From: Cryptomeria japonica
Taxonomy: Eukaryota > Streptophyta > Pinopsida > Cupressales > Cupressaceae
NCBI RefSeq assembly: GCF_030272615.1
Contig: NC_081405.1
Location: 477,115,508-477,179,507, forward strand
Length of the DNA stretch: 64,000 nucleotides
Direction of reading: 5' to 3'
Each line of letters begins with the position of its first letter. Positions within the stretch are counted from its first letter, which is position 1. The position numbers and the translations under genes are program-made. Below are positions 33,102-43,413 of this stretch, one piece after another. The notes below the pieces were generated by a model. It was not told where the DNA came from. It searched no databases and saw only the letters and a program-made list of their open reading frames with translations.

Positions 33102-36100
33102 ATGGCTTCCACATCACACTCTAGCTCTAGTGCACCCATTGATTCAATAGACTTCATCCAACATAAAGCAAAATATAATTCCCTATCTCAAATACCCACT
33201 GGTGTTATAGTGGAGGAAGGTATTTCATACTATATTGATTGTAAAATTGAAGACCTAGGATCTCTGATGATCCATTCTCAGTTAAGCTTATTCTGCGGAA
33301 AGGACAAGAAGATCAAACTGGAATTCAATGTCTTGGAAAAGAAGAAGCTTCATAATGTGGTCTATTTCCTTGAAGAGTTTTTAGATGATCACATCCGCAT
33401 CATTCTGAGTAGAGTGCATGGTGATTAAATGTACTTAGAGCAGATGCATGACATCACACCGGAAGTGATTCATGTCGTCACCAACTTCTGTAACGTTGGT
33501 GAAGTGCTAGCCCTAAGGAAGATTAGCAAGATGAAAATGACCAAGCTCATCGGTTCTATGAGTGAGCAACAGGGAATGACCATCAATCCCATCAAGGACA
33601 ATCTGGTCAAATATGCCTGCATGGTAATAGGTTACTGGACATTTTATGCTAGCAGGATCAAATCTATCTCTGCTGCAGTGGTAAATGTTGCCTATAGGAT
33701 GATCATGGAAGAAGCATCATTTGATTTATGCACCTATATGCAAAGGCAACTTCTGGTGAACCTGAAGTCAATTAAACAAGACAATGCCTTGAGATTTAAG
33801 TTTGGACAACTATTGGTTGGGTTGTTCTTCTACTTCCAAGGTTACTTCCTAGGAGTCAGAGATATTCAGTGGTCTGGTGACCAACCGGTTACAAAAAAAA
33901 TCAAGGAAAGCCTTCAAGCGGTTGGAATCAGTTATCCAGAAGTTCTGAACAAATACTTTGATGAGTTCAGATGCAAAATGAGCCAAAGAGTGATAATATC
34001 AGGTGATTTTGTCAAGAAATATGAAGATGACATCTACTTCACCATCAAAGTTGATGAGTGCATAATGGAGGCGATTGAGCCTCGACAGGACGAAGTGGAA
34101 CCCATGGGATATGAGGTAATGTATGACATACTAGATGGGTATGCCTCTACCCTACTCACCTTGCCCCTTGATCCAAAGAAAAAGAGAAATAGCACCTATT
34201 TGGAAAGGGTTGCATTGGTTTAAGAACCTTCAGTAAAGAAGGGAAAGGCAGTGCCTTTAGTATTGGCACTGGTTACTGTAGCAAGTCCCAAAGTGTCCAA
34301 GCGGTCACCAACAAAGAAGAAACCAGAAGCTGTACCTGCCAAAGTCTTTGAGAGAAAACGGAAGACAAAAGACAACACACCAGACTCAAAGGACACTGTG
34401 TCTGAAAAACCACCTAAGAAGACTAGGCAAATGAGGAAAACAACAAAGAATGAACCGACAACATCTGCACTGGTAAATATTGATATTTTCTCCTACAAAC
34501 CTTTGACACATTGTCAAAGATCTATTAAGAATATTTAAAGAAAAGTGCTTGGTGATTTGAAAGAGTACTTTGATGATTTTAATGATGATGAAAAGGAAGA
34601 AGTTGAACAAGAAGTCATTAATTATTTATGTATTAATGACCGGTGGCCATTAGAAATTAAATCTGAGACACTTGATTCTTTATATAATTCTTTAGATAAC
34701 AAGTGGCACATTGACATAGAGAAGGAACAGGGAATAAGAGAGGAAGTATTTGCACAAAACTTTCCTGATGTACCTAAATCATAACTTTATGAAGTGGTGG
34801 AAAGATATAAGGGCCTCTTCATGAGAAGAAGGAGACTCCTATTACTAGAAGGAAAAGTCCTGAAAGTGGTAAAAGATACCCACTCCCTTGCTCAATCTGC
34901 TCTAAAGTTGCACCAAGTGGTAGAAACCAACAGGAAAGCTGAGCAAGAACCAGAAATCAATCAACTAGATGAGGCATATGATAGTGAAGGAGTATCAGTC
35001 ACTGATCAAATGGAACCCATTGGTGTTGATGCCTTGAACGATGAAGATGTTACTACGGGTACATCAATAGAAGCGGTAGGATAGGAAAAATAGGAAGAAG
35101 AAAGAAGAAACATGCAAAAGAAGAGAAGAAGCAACAGGAAAAGGAAAAGAGAAAACAAGAAGAAAAGAGGAAACAAGAAGAGGACAAGAGAAAAGAAGAG
35201 GAGAATAATAGACAAGAGGAAGAGAAGAAGAAGAAGGAAGCGGAAAAGAAAGAAGAAGCAAAATGGAAGGAAGAAGAAAAGAAGGAAGAGGAGAAGAAAA
35301 AGGAAGAGGAGAAGAGAAAGGAAGAGGAGAAGAAATAGGGAGAGGAGAAGAGAAGAGAAGAGGAGAAGAGGAAGCAGGAAGAGGAAAAGAAGAAGAAGGA
35401 TAAAGATGAGGAGAAGTGGAAAGAAGAGGAGAGGAAGAAAGAAGAGAAAAGGAAGGCAGAGGAAGAGGACAAAAAGAAGGCAGAAGAGGACAAGCTAAGG
35501 GCTAAAGAGAAGGAGGGAGCGGCATAGAGCACTCAAGTGGAGACCCCAAAGGCAACCGATAGTCAAGCCAAACTGGCTGACATTACCAGTCCCATTGACC
35601 TCTAATCTATAAATGAATTAGAGTTGTTGCGAAGCATTAAGCTTGCTCAAGAACGCCTAGAGGTTATAAGGAGGAAGAAGGAGCAAGACGTGATCCAAGC
35701 TATGGTGGACACTCTTTCCAGTTTGATACCTGGTACCAACCTCCCTAGTACCGATTCCTCTCTAGCTCAGTTGAAACTCTTATGCACAGTTGTGGAGGAC
35801 TAGGTACAAAGCCTGGAAGAGGTTTTTGAAGCGAATGTCAAAAAGGAGCATCAAAAGGCATTGAACACTGCGTTGGTGAAAAAGTTAAATGAGCTCCAGT
35901 CCAATCTATAGAGGGAACATAAGGACATCAAAGATGCAATGGATGAGGGGAAATTACTGCTCAATAAGATATGTCAACCCCATCTATTCTGTGATGATGT
36001 GCTTGCTCAAAAAGACAAACTACAAACTAATTTGCAGACATTCATAAGCACCTTCAAGATGCCATATGATTCTTTTACTGCTTAAGGGCAAACCATTCAC

Positions 36101-36402
36101 CGGTTTCAACTTCAGGCTCCAAGAATTGATTTGGAGATTAGCAACCAGACCAGGGATTTGTAGGAACTACAACTAGTTCTACTACCAAGACTACAAATAC
36201 TCTAGAAATGCTATCTCAATCTAGATGCTTTGACGGTTACTCAAGAGATGAGTACCTTGGACACCATGGAGGAACAGGTATCCTAGATGCAAACGGAGAG
36301 TGAGGTTGCTACCTCATTGCTTGAGTCATGGTCCTTATCCATGAACCAATTTATGTAGGACTTTAAATCTATTTTTGACAAGTTTCACACTTTATTGTCA
36401 TA
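33102..36402 (+). pseudogene. E2 accessory ORF (unrecognised family), about 1,100 codons
   Basis: From ATG 33102 one frame continues to about 35080 with single stops at 33426, 34221, 34536, 34782 and 35082. It then shifts by one frame and runs to about 36402. N-terminal part: SIDFIQHKAKYNSLSQIP, ITPEVIHVVTNFCNVGEV, YACMVIGYWTFYASRIKSI, a hydrophobic segment FGQLLVGLFFYFQGYFLGV (about 33800-33860), KYEDDIYFTIKVDECIMEAI and MGYEVMYDILDGYASTLL. Next is a basic linker (KRSPTKKKPEAVP, KPPKKTRQMRK; 34280-34450). From 35090 to 35525 comes a run of about 145 Lys/Glu/Arg residues. Last is a helical tail (LLRSIKLAQERLEVIRRKKEQ, VKKLNELQSNL). The E4 ORF shares this architecture. The function is unknown. 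Its place before the purine tract recalls Sirevirus env-like ORFs. No catalytic motif is seen. Confidence 0.72.
35090..35525 (+). repeat. Lys/Glu/Arg-rich low-complexity coding segment
   Basis: GAAGAGGAGAAG-type purine repeats encode KEEEKKKEEEKRKEEEKK-like sequence in the shifted frame. The pattern of E and K four residues apart suggests a single stable alpha helix. Other frames across it (Arg-rich, or Ser/Phe-rich on the minus strand) are by-products. Confidence 0.85.
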
Positions 36403-36660
36403 AACATTTATTCAGCTAATAGAAACAACAGTTATTTAGCTGTATTTTATCATTGTTGGCAAAGGGGGAGAAGTATTCTGGTAGTTAAAATTTTGATGCA
36501 TGCTATGTATACTCTCATGTTTATCTCTGTCAGGAAGTAGTGTACATTGTATTTTCTGCAAAGGGATAGTGTATATTCTTAGGGGGGGTATTTTTTATTA
36601 TGGCATAATTTTTTGTAAAACACTTAGATGTCAAAATTTTTCCTAAGTGTTGCCATCAAT
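36403..36660. other. E2 3' untranslated segment
   Basis: Non-coding, with G-tracts at 36463-36470 (AAAGGGGGAGAAG) and 36580-36587 (TTAGGGGGGGTA) before the true purine tract. These look like extra purine tracts of the kind reported for Sireviruses. Confidence 0.6.
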
Positions 36661-36661
36661 G

Positions 36662-36675
36662 CCAAAGGGGGAGAT
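36662..36675 (+). other. E2 polypurine tract
   Basis: CCAAAGGGGGAGAT immediately before the 3' LTR (TGTTGG at 36676). This primes plus-strand DNA synthesis. Confidence 0.9.
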
Positions 36676-37881
36676 TGTTGGCATTTTTGATGATTATGTT
36701 GTGATTTTCATTGATGGACACACACTTGCTATGAGATCACTTTTTGTATGTGTGAGTTATGCTCAACTAGTATTTGTTTCAAATCGGTATTATTTTGTAG
36801 TCTTTAGACTATCAGTGTTTTGCAGAAAGTGTTTACCGATCTCAAGCGGCATGAGGACCTCAAGCGGTTCAAGGATCTCAAGCTGAACGAAGCAAAGGAA
36901 CTAAAAGTGGTAGTTATCTTTTTCCCAGTCTTCATTTTTGTCAACTGGTAATCTGTTTAATAATTAAAGTGGTATTACTTTGAGTTACCAACCGGTAATT
37001 GGTAAAGTTGTATAAACCGGTAATACTTTGTGATGAGTTACCAACCAGTATATTTTTGTGATGAGTTACCATCCACCGACACTTTGATGGTGATTTTGTG
37101 TCATGTTACCAAATGTGTCTAGATACACTGAACCTAGGAACTTGCAATGTAATCCTATTGGACCAACATGAAATCAGATTCCTTTTTAAGGACATCTTGT
37201 CGAGGGTTTTAGTGTGTGTAGCTGTTAGGGTTTTCGGTGGTTAATGAGTTCTTGTATGTGTGATCTTAATAGAGAAGATCAAGTCTATGTGTTGTAGTAG
37301 AGTGTGGATTTACTAAAGACTGAAGTAATGCTAAAACGCATTAGTAATGAGCTATCATGGATCTAACCAAGCAGACTATGCTATTTGCTAGATCATTCAC
37401 TTGTTGATTACTCACATCTTTGACAAGTCAGAAACCCTTAACTGGGTAGGCCTAGAAAAGCCTTTGTAAATCCTCTAACAAGGTGATTCACATCTATGGA
37501 TTTGAAATCCTCTCACAAGGTAGTCTTTAATTGGACTTATCTCCTAACAAAGATTGAGATTCCTAACAGGATCTGTTCTGGTAAAGAACATTGTATGACT
37601 TTAACTGGTCTAACCTTAACCAGTTTGATTACTATTCTATAGATAGTTACTTGTGAGTTTTATCTCACCATGGTTTTTCCCATTTGGGTTTCCACGTCTA
37701 AATCTCTTGTGTGATGGTGATTGTGCTTTTGTGGGTAAATGTCTTACTTGCTGTTTGGTTTAAATTTGTGTTAACCGGTTTGTTAGTTAAATTGTTATAT
37801 CGGTTCACAGCAAGACTGTTAAAGTGTTTGAGTTTAGTAATTATTTGTATACTAATTCACCCCTCCTCTTTGTATTCATCA
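36676..37881 (+). repeat. E2 3' LTR
   Basis: 1206 bp, TGTTGGCATTTTTGATG...TGTATTCATCA, closely similar to the 5' LTR. It differs by small indels, such as a short duplication of CTAACCTTAACCAG at about 37609-37624 and about 25 extra bases near 37208-37235. The right flank is GAAGT (37882-37886). Confidence 0.92.
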
Positions 37882-38897
37882 GAAGTCCACTTTGTTAAGA
37901 GCCTAGTCCGGTTAAAGACTTTTACAATAGGTTCTGCTAGGAACCGATCCTGCTAGGGATCACCCGGTTAAGGGATGGCTAAATACCTTGTTAAAGGTTA
38001 GAACCCTATTAAAGGTTACCTCACAAGAGGATTTGAAGAACTCATTGAATTGAGTCACCTTGTTAAAATATTTACACAAAAGCCTATTAAAGCTACCTAG
38101 TTAAGGGATTTTCCAACTACTGAAATGGTTAGAAGTCAATAGGTAATACACTTATCTGATAACAACACTCAATGCCAAGGTAGATCCATGTTAGCTCCTT
38201 TTCTTCTGCAATCACATTCTGCAGGTATCAATACACTTCTCCTGTCTAGCAAGAATCAAGTATCTCTTCACTTGGATACACACATAACATTTTCCAACAA
38301 CTTCAAAATCAAAAACATCATTGACCTTATAGGAAATAGATAGGTCAGTAGCATAAACCCTAAACATTTAGGTTTAACAATTCAATCGGTTCCATCCTGA
38401 CCATTAATCATACTGCAATGAATACAACAGTCTTGAATAGATCTCAAGACATTTTCCAATGTTCATTCTTTGGCACTTTAGGAAGTTGATAACCCATCAC
38501 GCGCTCTCCACTGTTTACAGAGACTTCACACATTCCCAAGGTAGATAGGATCAATATCCATGCAAGATCCTCAAGGAAATCCTTAACGTGCACAAGGCTG
38601 ACATGACAAATTTATCTGATCTTCACTATAATGCTAACTCATCACAAGATGTCATCAGTTGAGTCACACAAGCTTGGAATGCATCAACCGGAAACCCTGA
38701 AGTTGAGACTACCAGCTAGTAGTCATGCCAAGTGAAACCTTGATACAAAACTTCCCATATATAGATTCTCAATATCATACCGATTCTCACATATACTAGT
38801 TTGCTTACTTCAATATATCGGTTCATAATTCAACATATTGACATCAATGACAACATACAATATCATCATGCCATCAAGTTCTACACATATGCCAACA

Positions 38898-39586
38898 AGA
38901 TCAAGGCCAAGGAGGACTTATAGAAGTCCACATCAGAAGAAAAAGAGGTGGTATCTTTGGCCACTGCCGTTTCGGAAAAACATTTGCCTAACATTAAGAA
39001 GATTTCAAATGATTCACCATCCGGTAAGCTTAAGGATATGTTGAATAAGGTAGAATCAGATTTTGTATCATTAAAGAAAGTAGATGACATAAAGGTTTTG
39101 AACAAATTCAATGAGATGGAGCTTCAAACCTATCTAAAGGAAATTTATGATGATAGAGAGGTTTTGAAGGCATCAGTAAAGAGAATGCAAGATGCATTAA
39201 GTGAAGGTAGTAAAATATTTAAATCATGTCTATTTTTGCCTAGATTTACTGTGAACATTGATAAGAAAATAAAAGATTTTGAAGGGAAGCTTGCTAGTAT
39301 AGGTCATTATTTCGCCCCTCATTTAGTTTTTCCAAGTTCCCTTGAAGCCCAAATAGTGGATTTTACTAAAAAATTAAAGGGCTTGAATAAAGAAAAGGAT
39401 CAAATATTGAGGAGAGTGGGAGAACTAAAAAGTTTGTTTACTCCCCAGATGGATACCTTACTTAGAGCTCAGCAGGATGGAGTCAATGCCTTAAGTAAAT
39501 CAGTGCCATCTGATCTCAAAGGAGTCAAAGTGCATGCATACATGTTTAATGCTTTGATTAATGTATTAGATTGCTTCTTGCGATGA
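38898..39586 (+). pseudogene. E4 accessory ORF, second part (C-terminal, coiled-coil-like)
   Basis: Removing E3 and one AGATC copy joins 24010 to 38903 in the same frame: TLA-stop-IKAKEDL, then KSTSEEKEVVSLATAVSEKHL. This supports one original gene. The rest (38948-39586) is open and rich in Lys, Glu and Leu (LNKVESDFVSLKKVDDIKVL, FEGKLASIG, KLKGLNKEKDQILRRVGELK), with heptad-like spacing suggesting a coiled coil. The FLPRFTVNIDKKIKDFEGKL block matches QPHLFCDDVLAQKDKLQTNL in E2. It ends at a TGA, 14 bases before the E5 insertion. Confidence 0.68.
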
Positions 39587-39600
39587 TGGAATGGGTTCCT

Positions 39601-41079
39601 CATTGGCATATTTGGCATAACTGATGTAGATGAAGAAAGATGACTAAACTGGTAAAGGATTGTTTGTGATGACATTGTGATGAAGAGACTGAGATTGCAT
39701 GATTGGATGACTTTGATCAGTTATTTGTGTTGTCATTGATGGCAACTGATGTCTACTATGTTGTATTTTATCATCTTATTCTTTTTGGTCTACCAAAAAT
39801 ACCTTACCGGTATTGAGGACAGTCAATTGAGAATTAGGAGCTTAACCGGTAAATGAGGAGATGTTTTTATTGAGTTCGGTGATTGGTGATGATTGAAGTG
39901 TTGTAGTTTGGAATATGAGTTTGTATCATTGTAATATGTATCTGACCAAAATCGTATCATGTTTTGGTTACTGGAAGTCATGTTTATGATTTTTGTTATA
40001 TTTTTGCTAGGGTTTAAGAAGGGTTTAAGGACCGGTAAAGAATTCTCTTAACTGGTAATGATTTTTGGTTTGGAGGTGATCTACATCAAGTTCATATGAT
40101 TGGTGATGATGTGGAACAACCTGTGTGAGGTATTTGAATTATGTTTTGGCACAATCAAGATGGAATTTCTTGGGAATGTACAAAGTACTTAGCAGAATGA
40201 GCTAAGGGTTTGACTTTGTATCAGATCAAGTTGTTGTGATGAGTTACGATCACTCAATGGTTGATATTGATATGCAATTGATTGTAATGATCCATATGTT
40301 GATCTATAATAAGTTTTAAAGATCTATGATGATATATGATGTAAGTCTTAGGGTTTTGTAACCAACTAAGTTGTAAAGATTATTTAGGTCGGTACAATTG
40401 ATGTTTATTGTGTCAATGGTTTTTCAGAAGTGTGTGAAGCCAAAACTAGAGTGTGAGAGATCTGCCAGAGTCTTGCAAATTTGGAGTAGAATTGGATCTG
40501 ATCAAGCAAGTAGTTAAGTTCTATACTCGGATCATTCATTTTTTTTCTCTAACAATTGTAGTAGCTAAAACCCCTTGACCGGGTAGCTCAGCATCTAAGT
40601 GTTAAATCCTCTTGCGAGGTTGATCCTAATAGGTCAGCTCCTAACATGGCTCATTATCTAAATCCCTTAACCAGGTGACTCCTAACAGGGTATGCTCCTA
40701 ACAGGGCATCATTGTAAGCTTCTATCTAGGCTTGGCTCCTAATAGTGCCCATTCCGAAAGAGTGCAAAATATTTGTGGGTACCCATTCCCACCATGGTTT
40801 TTCCCTATTTGGGTTTCCACGTGAAAAACATGGTGTTCATATGGTGAAGTTTTTTTTTCAGTTAATGCATGGTAAATCAACACTTAATGTGCAGACATGA
40901 TAAATCAAGTTAGCAAATGATTATTAGTGATTACAAGTACTAGTAAAGAGTTTATTACTGCTTTATGATTGACTTGGTGAAGTTTTATAAGGTTGAGTTT
41001 TAAGTTTGAAATTCTTGTTAATATTGATTCACCCCCCCCCCCCCTCTCTTAATATTAACCGGATCCTCTAAGATTGACA
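39601..41079 (+). repeat. E5 5' LTR
   Basis: About 1479 bp. It starts CATTGGCATATTTGGC where the 3' LTR starts TGTTGGCATTTTTTGGC, so the terminal TG has mutated to CA. The TTCCT duplication fixes this position. It ends CTAAGATTGACA. It contains a run of about 13 C (41031-41044) and the CCATGGTTTTTCCC box (about 40792). Confidence 0.9.
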
Positions 41080-41095
41080 ATAGGTATTAGAGCAT
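41080..41095 (+). other. E5 primer-binding site, degraded
   Basis: ATAGGTATTAGAGCA follows the LTR, an initiator-Met-type site (TTGGTATCAGAGC) with changes. Confidence 0.75.
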
Positions 41096-41149
41096 TGGTC
41101 CTCTATATCCAAAAATCTTAACAACTTGAGGGAAAGATCTTGAAGAAAG

Positions 41150-42560
41150 ATGATGAAGAAGGAGGGTCCCAAGTTTACCAAGGATAACTACCACATATGG
41201 AAGGATCTAATGAAGATATACATTAAAGGATTGGGTTCTCAGTATTGGAATAATGTGGTAAACAAGTATGTTGCTCCTACTACCAACCCCTTGACACTAG
41301 ATGAGCTTAAATAATAACAAGAAAACATTCAAGCCTTAGAAGAAATTGTAAGTACTTTATTTGATTCTAAGTATATAGATGTTCATGGACTAGAAACTCC
41401 ATTTGAGGTATGGGAGAAATTAGAATTGATTTATGGAGGAGATGAACATGTTCAAAGAGATAAGGAAGAAAGTTTAAGAGGCAAATCTAATGACATGAAA
41501 ATGGTTGATGGTGAGAACATTGCACAATATGATCTAAGGATTAAAGAAGTTGTAGGTGGTATTAAGAGTGTCGGAGGTAAGATTTATGATGATGTTGTTG
41601 TTATTAAAATGCTTAGAAATCTCCTACCACAATATGCTATTAGATTTTCTACAATTCAAGAACTGATATCTATTTCTAAAGATAAAGTCACTATTGATTC
41701 TCTCATTGGAAAGTTGACTGCATTTGAGTTAAACAGTTTTGATAATAGTGTTTCAAAGCTGTCTGAATTTTCTTTTAAAGTTTTTGTTACCAGTACATCT
41801 ATTAGGAAAAGAAAGGATATTTGTCATGATCTTGACTGTAGGTCGAGTCATGGTGGTAGTAGAACTGGGGATGATAATGAAGATCATCTGATGGAATTTG
41901 AGGCACTATTGGCTAAAAGGTTTCCTAGAGACACTGGAAAGTATAAAGGTAAATTACCCTAGAAGTGTTTCTCTTGCAATAATATTGGACACATTGCTTC
42001 CAACTATCCTAACACTAATAAGAAATAGAAGTTTAAAAACTTTAAAGGAAAAGGACAAAAACATTGCTATGTTGCAGTTGATGAAGGTGTGACTGATGAA
42101 GAATCATAAGAAGATGACAATGAGGAGATAGTGTTTATTATTGGCAAGAATATCTGACTGATAAAAAGGCATTGGTGTCTCACATGGATAACAGTAATGA
42201 ATGGATAGTAGATAGTGGTTTCTCACACCACATGACCGGTGATAGAAATATGTTCTTATCAGTTGAAGAATTTGATGGTAGTGTGGTAAGATTTGGTAAC
42301 AACTCACCCTGCATTGCTAAAGGTAAAGGAACTATTTAATTAAATGAAAAAAGAAATGCATATGATGTCTTTTGGGTTGATGGATTGAAACATAACCTTT
42401 TGAGTGATGATCAATTAAATGATAAGGGTTATCTTCTAGAATTTAAAAGTGGAGTGTGCAAGATTCCTAGAAATAATGGATAATTGATTGCTACTAGAAA
42501 GCAAACAAGAGGTAATCTTTTTCATCTGAATACTAATGTGAATAGTTGTTTGGTGGCAAA
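41150..42560 (+). pseudogene. E5 gag and protease, broken
   Basis: ATG 41150 opens KKEGPKFTKDNYHIWKDLMK. Then come two stops (41312-41318), FEVWEKLELIYGGDEH, EESLRGKSNDMKMVDGENIA, IKSVGGKIYDDVVVIKMLRN, FEALLAKRFPRDTGKYKGKLP, and a stop, followed by the knuckle CFSCNNIGHIASNY (last Cys changed to Tyr) at about 41967. The protease region is strongly decayed: the text around 42190-42240 still shows a relic of WIVDSG-SHHMTG, and 42360-42420 a relic of GLKHNLLS, in shifted frames. It is inactive. Confidence 0.82.
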
Positions 42561-42579
42561 AATTAAAGATAGATAGTAA

Positions 42580-43412
42580 TGTCACAAGATATTTTGTCAT
42601 GTGAATTTTGACAATTTAATAAAGGTTAGTAAGTCTAGCATTATGAGAGCTTTTCCCCAACTTGTTAAACTAGATAATGTGTTATGTACAAACTGTCAGA
42701 TGGGTACAATGACTTTTGTATCTTTCAAGAGTAAGTCCTTCTCTTTAGAAAATATTCTTGATTTGGTTCATACTGATCTTTGTGGTCCTATGAGGACTAA
42801 GAGTTATTTTGGTGATAGATATTTCATGATTTTCCCTTATGATTTTTCCAAGATGATGTGGGCAACTTTTCTGAGAGAAAAGTCAGTGGCATTCAGTAAA
42901 TTCAAATCATTCAAAGCTTAAGTTGAGAAAGAAACTGGGAAGAATTTGAAATGTTTAAGATCTAACCGGGGAGGAGAATTTACTTCAGATGAATTTGTGA
43001 AGTTATATGATGAACAGGGAATCAAGAGGCAGATGTCAACTCCTAGAACTCCACAATAGAATGGGATAACAAAGAGAATGAATAGAACAATTTTTGAAGC
43101 TGCTAGAACCATGTGGATTCAAGGTGAAGTACTGAAGATGTTTTGGAGAGAAGTAGTTAGCACTGTTGTTTACACTTTGAACCGGGTACTTGTTAAGAGA
43201 GGTAACAAAAAAATACCTTATGAATTATGGCATAGCAAGACTCCTGTAACTTACTTTAACATTTTTGGGAGTAGATGTTGCATTAAATGTGATGATTACA
43301 CTGGGAAGTTTGATGCAATGTGTAATTAAGGTACTTTTCTTCATTACTCTACAAAGAGAAATGCTTTAAAATCTTATAACAAAATAACAAAAAAGATCAT
43401 TGAGAGTGCTAA
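42580..43412 (+). pseudogene. E5 integrase, broken
   Basis: Recognisable blocks: MNFDNLIKVSKS (from the zinc finger H..H..C..C region), LCTNCQMGTMT, LDLVHTDLCGPMRT (first catalytic Asp), DRYFMIFPYDFSKMMWATFLRE, CLRSNRGGEFTSDEF (second catalytic Asp replaced by Asn), TPQ-stop-NGITKRMNRT (third catalytic Glu replaced by Lys), then VVYTLNRVLVKRG and NIFGSRCCIK. Two of three catalytic residues are changed, in addition to stops at 42919, 43057 and 43327. Confidence 0.88.
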
Positions 43413-43413
43413 T

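Larger units (their letters stand above)
30166..37881 (+). mobile_element. E2: complete LTR retrotransposon lacking pol
   Basis: 7.7 kb with two LTRs, primer site, purine tract and a GAAGT target duplication. Between them are only a gag-like ORF with coiled coil and zinc knuckles (31382-32661) and a long accessory ORF (33102-36402). I find no protease, integrase, RT or RNase H motif in any frame. It must therefore have moved with enzymes from another element, probably a relative of E4 or of E3/E5/E7. It inserted in the 5' LTR of E3 and is the youngest layer here. Related full-length elements with pol presumably exist elsewhere in the genome. Confidence 0.9.
24011..38897 (-). mobile_element. 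E3: copia LTR retrotransposon (contains nested E2)
   Basis: Full-length copia on the minus strand: 5' LTR (38897 down to 29747, cut by E2), primer site, gag, protease, integrase, RT, RNase H, purine tract, 3' LTR (25414 down to 24011). The flanking duplication AGATC is present at 24006-24010 and 38898-38902, confirming both ends. It lies in the E4 accessory ORF. Gag-pol frames are easy to follow, but about a dozen stops make it inactive. Confidence 0.92.
29747..38897 (-). repeat. E3 5' LTR, split by E2
   Basis: Parts 29747-30165 and 37887-38897 together match the 3' LTR at 24011-25414, interrupted by E2 and the duplicated GAAGT. For example, AATACCCACAAACTGTTCTTTG before the break and GTTAAGAGCCTAGTCCGGTT after it are contiguous in the other LTR (24405-24455). 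Confidence 0.92.

Noticed and set aside
35053..35532. Long Ser/Phe/Leu-rich frame on the minus strand, and the Arg/Lys-rich frame at 35112-35498
   Set aside because: Shadows of the purine repeat that encodes the Lys/Glu segment of the E2 accessory ORF.
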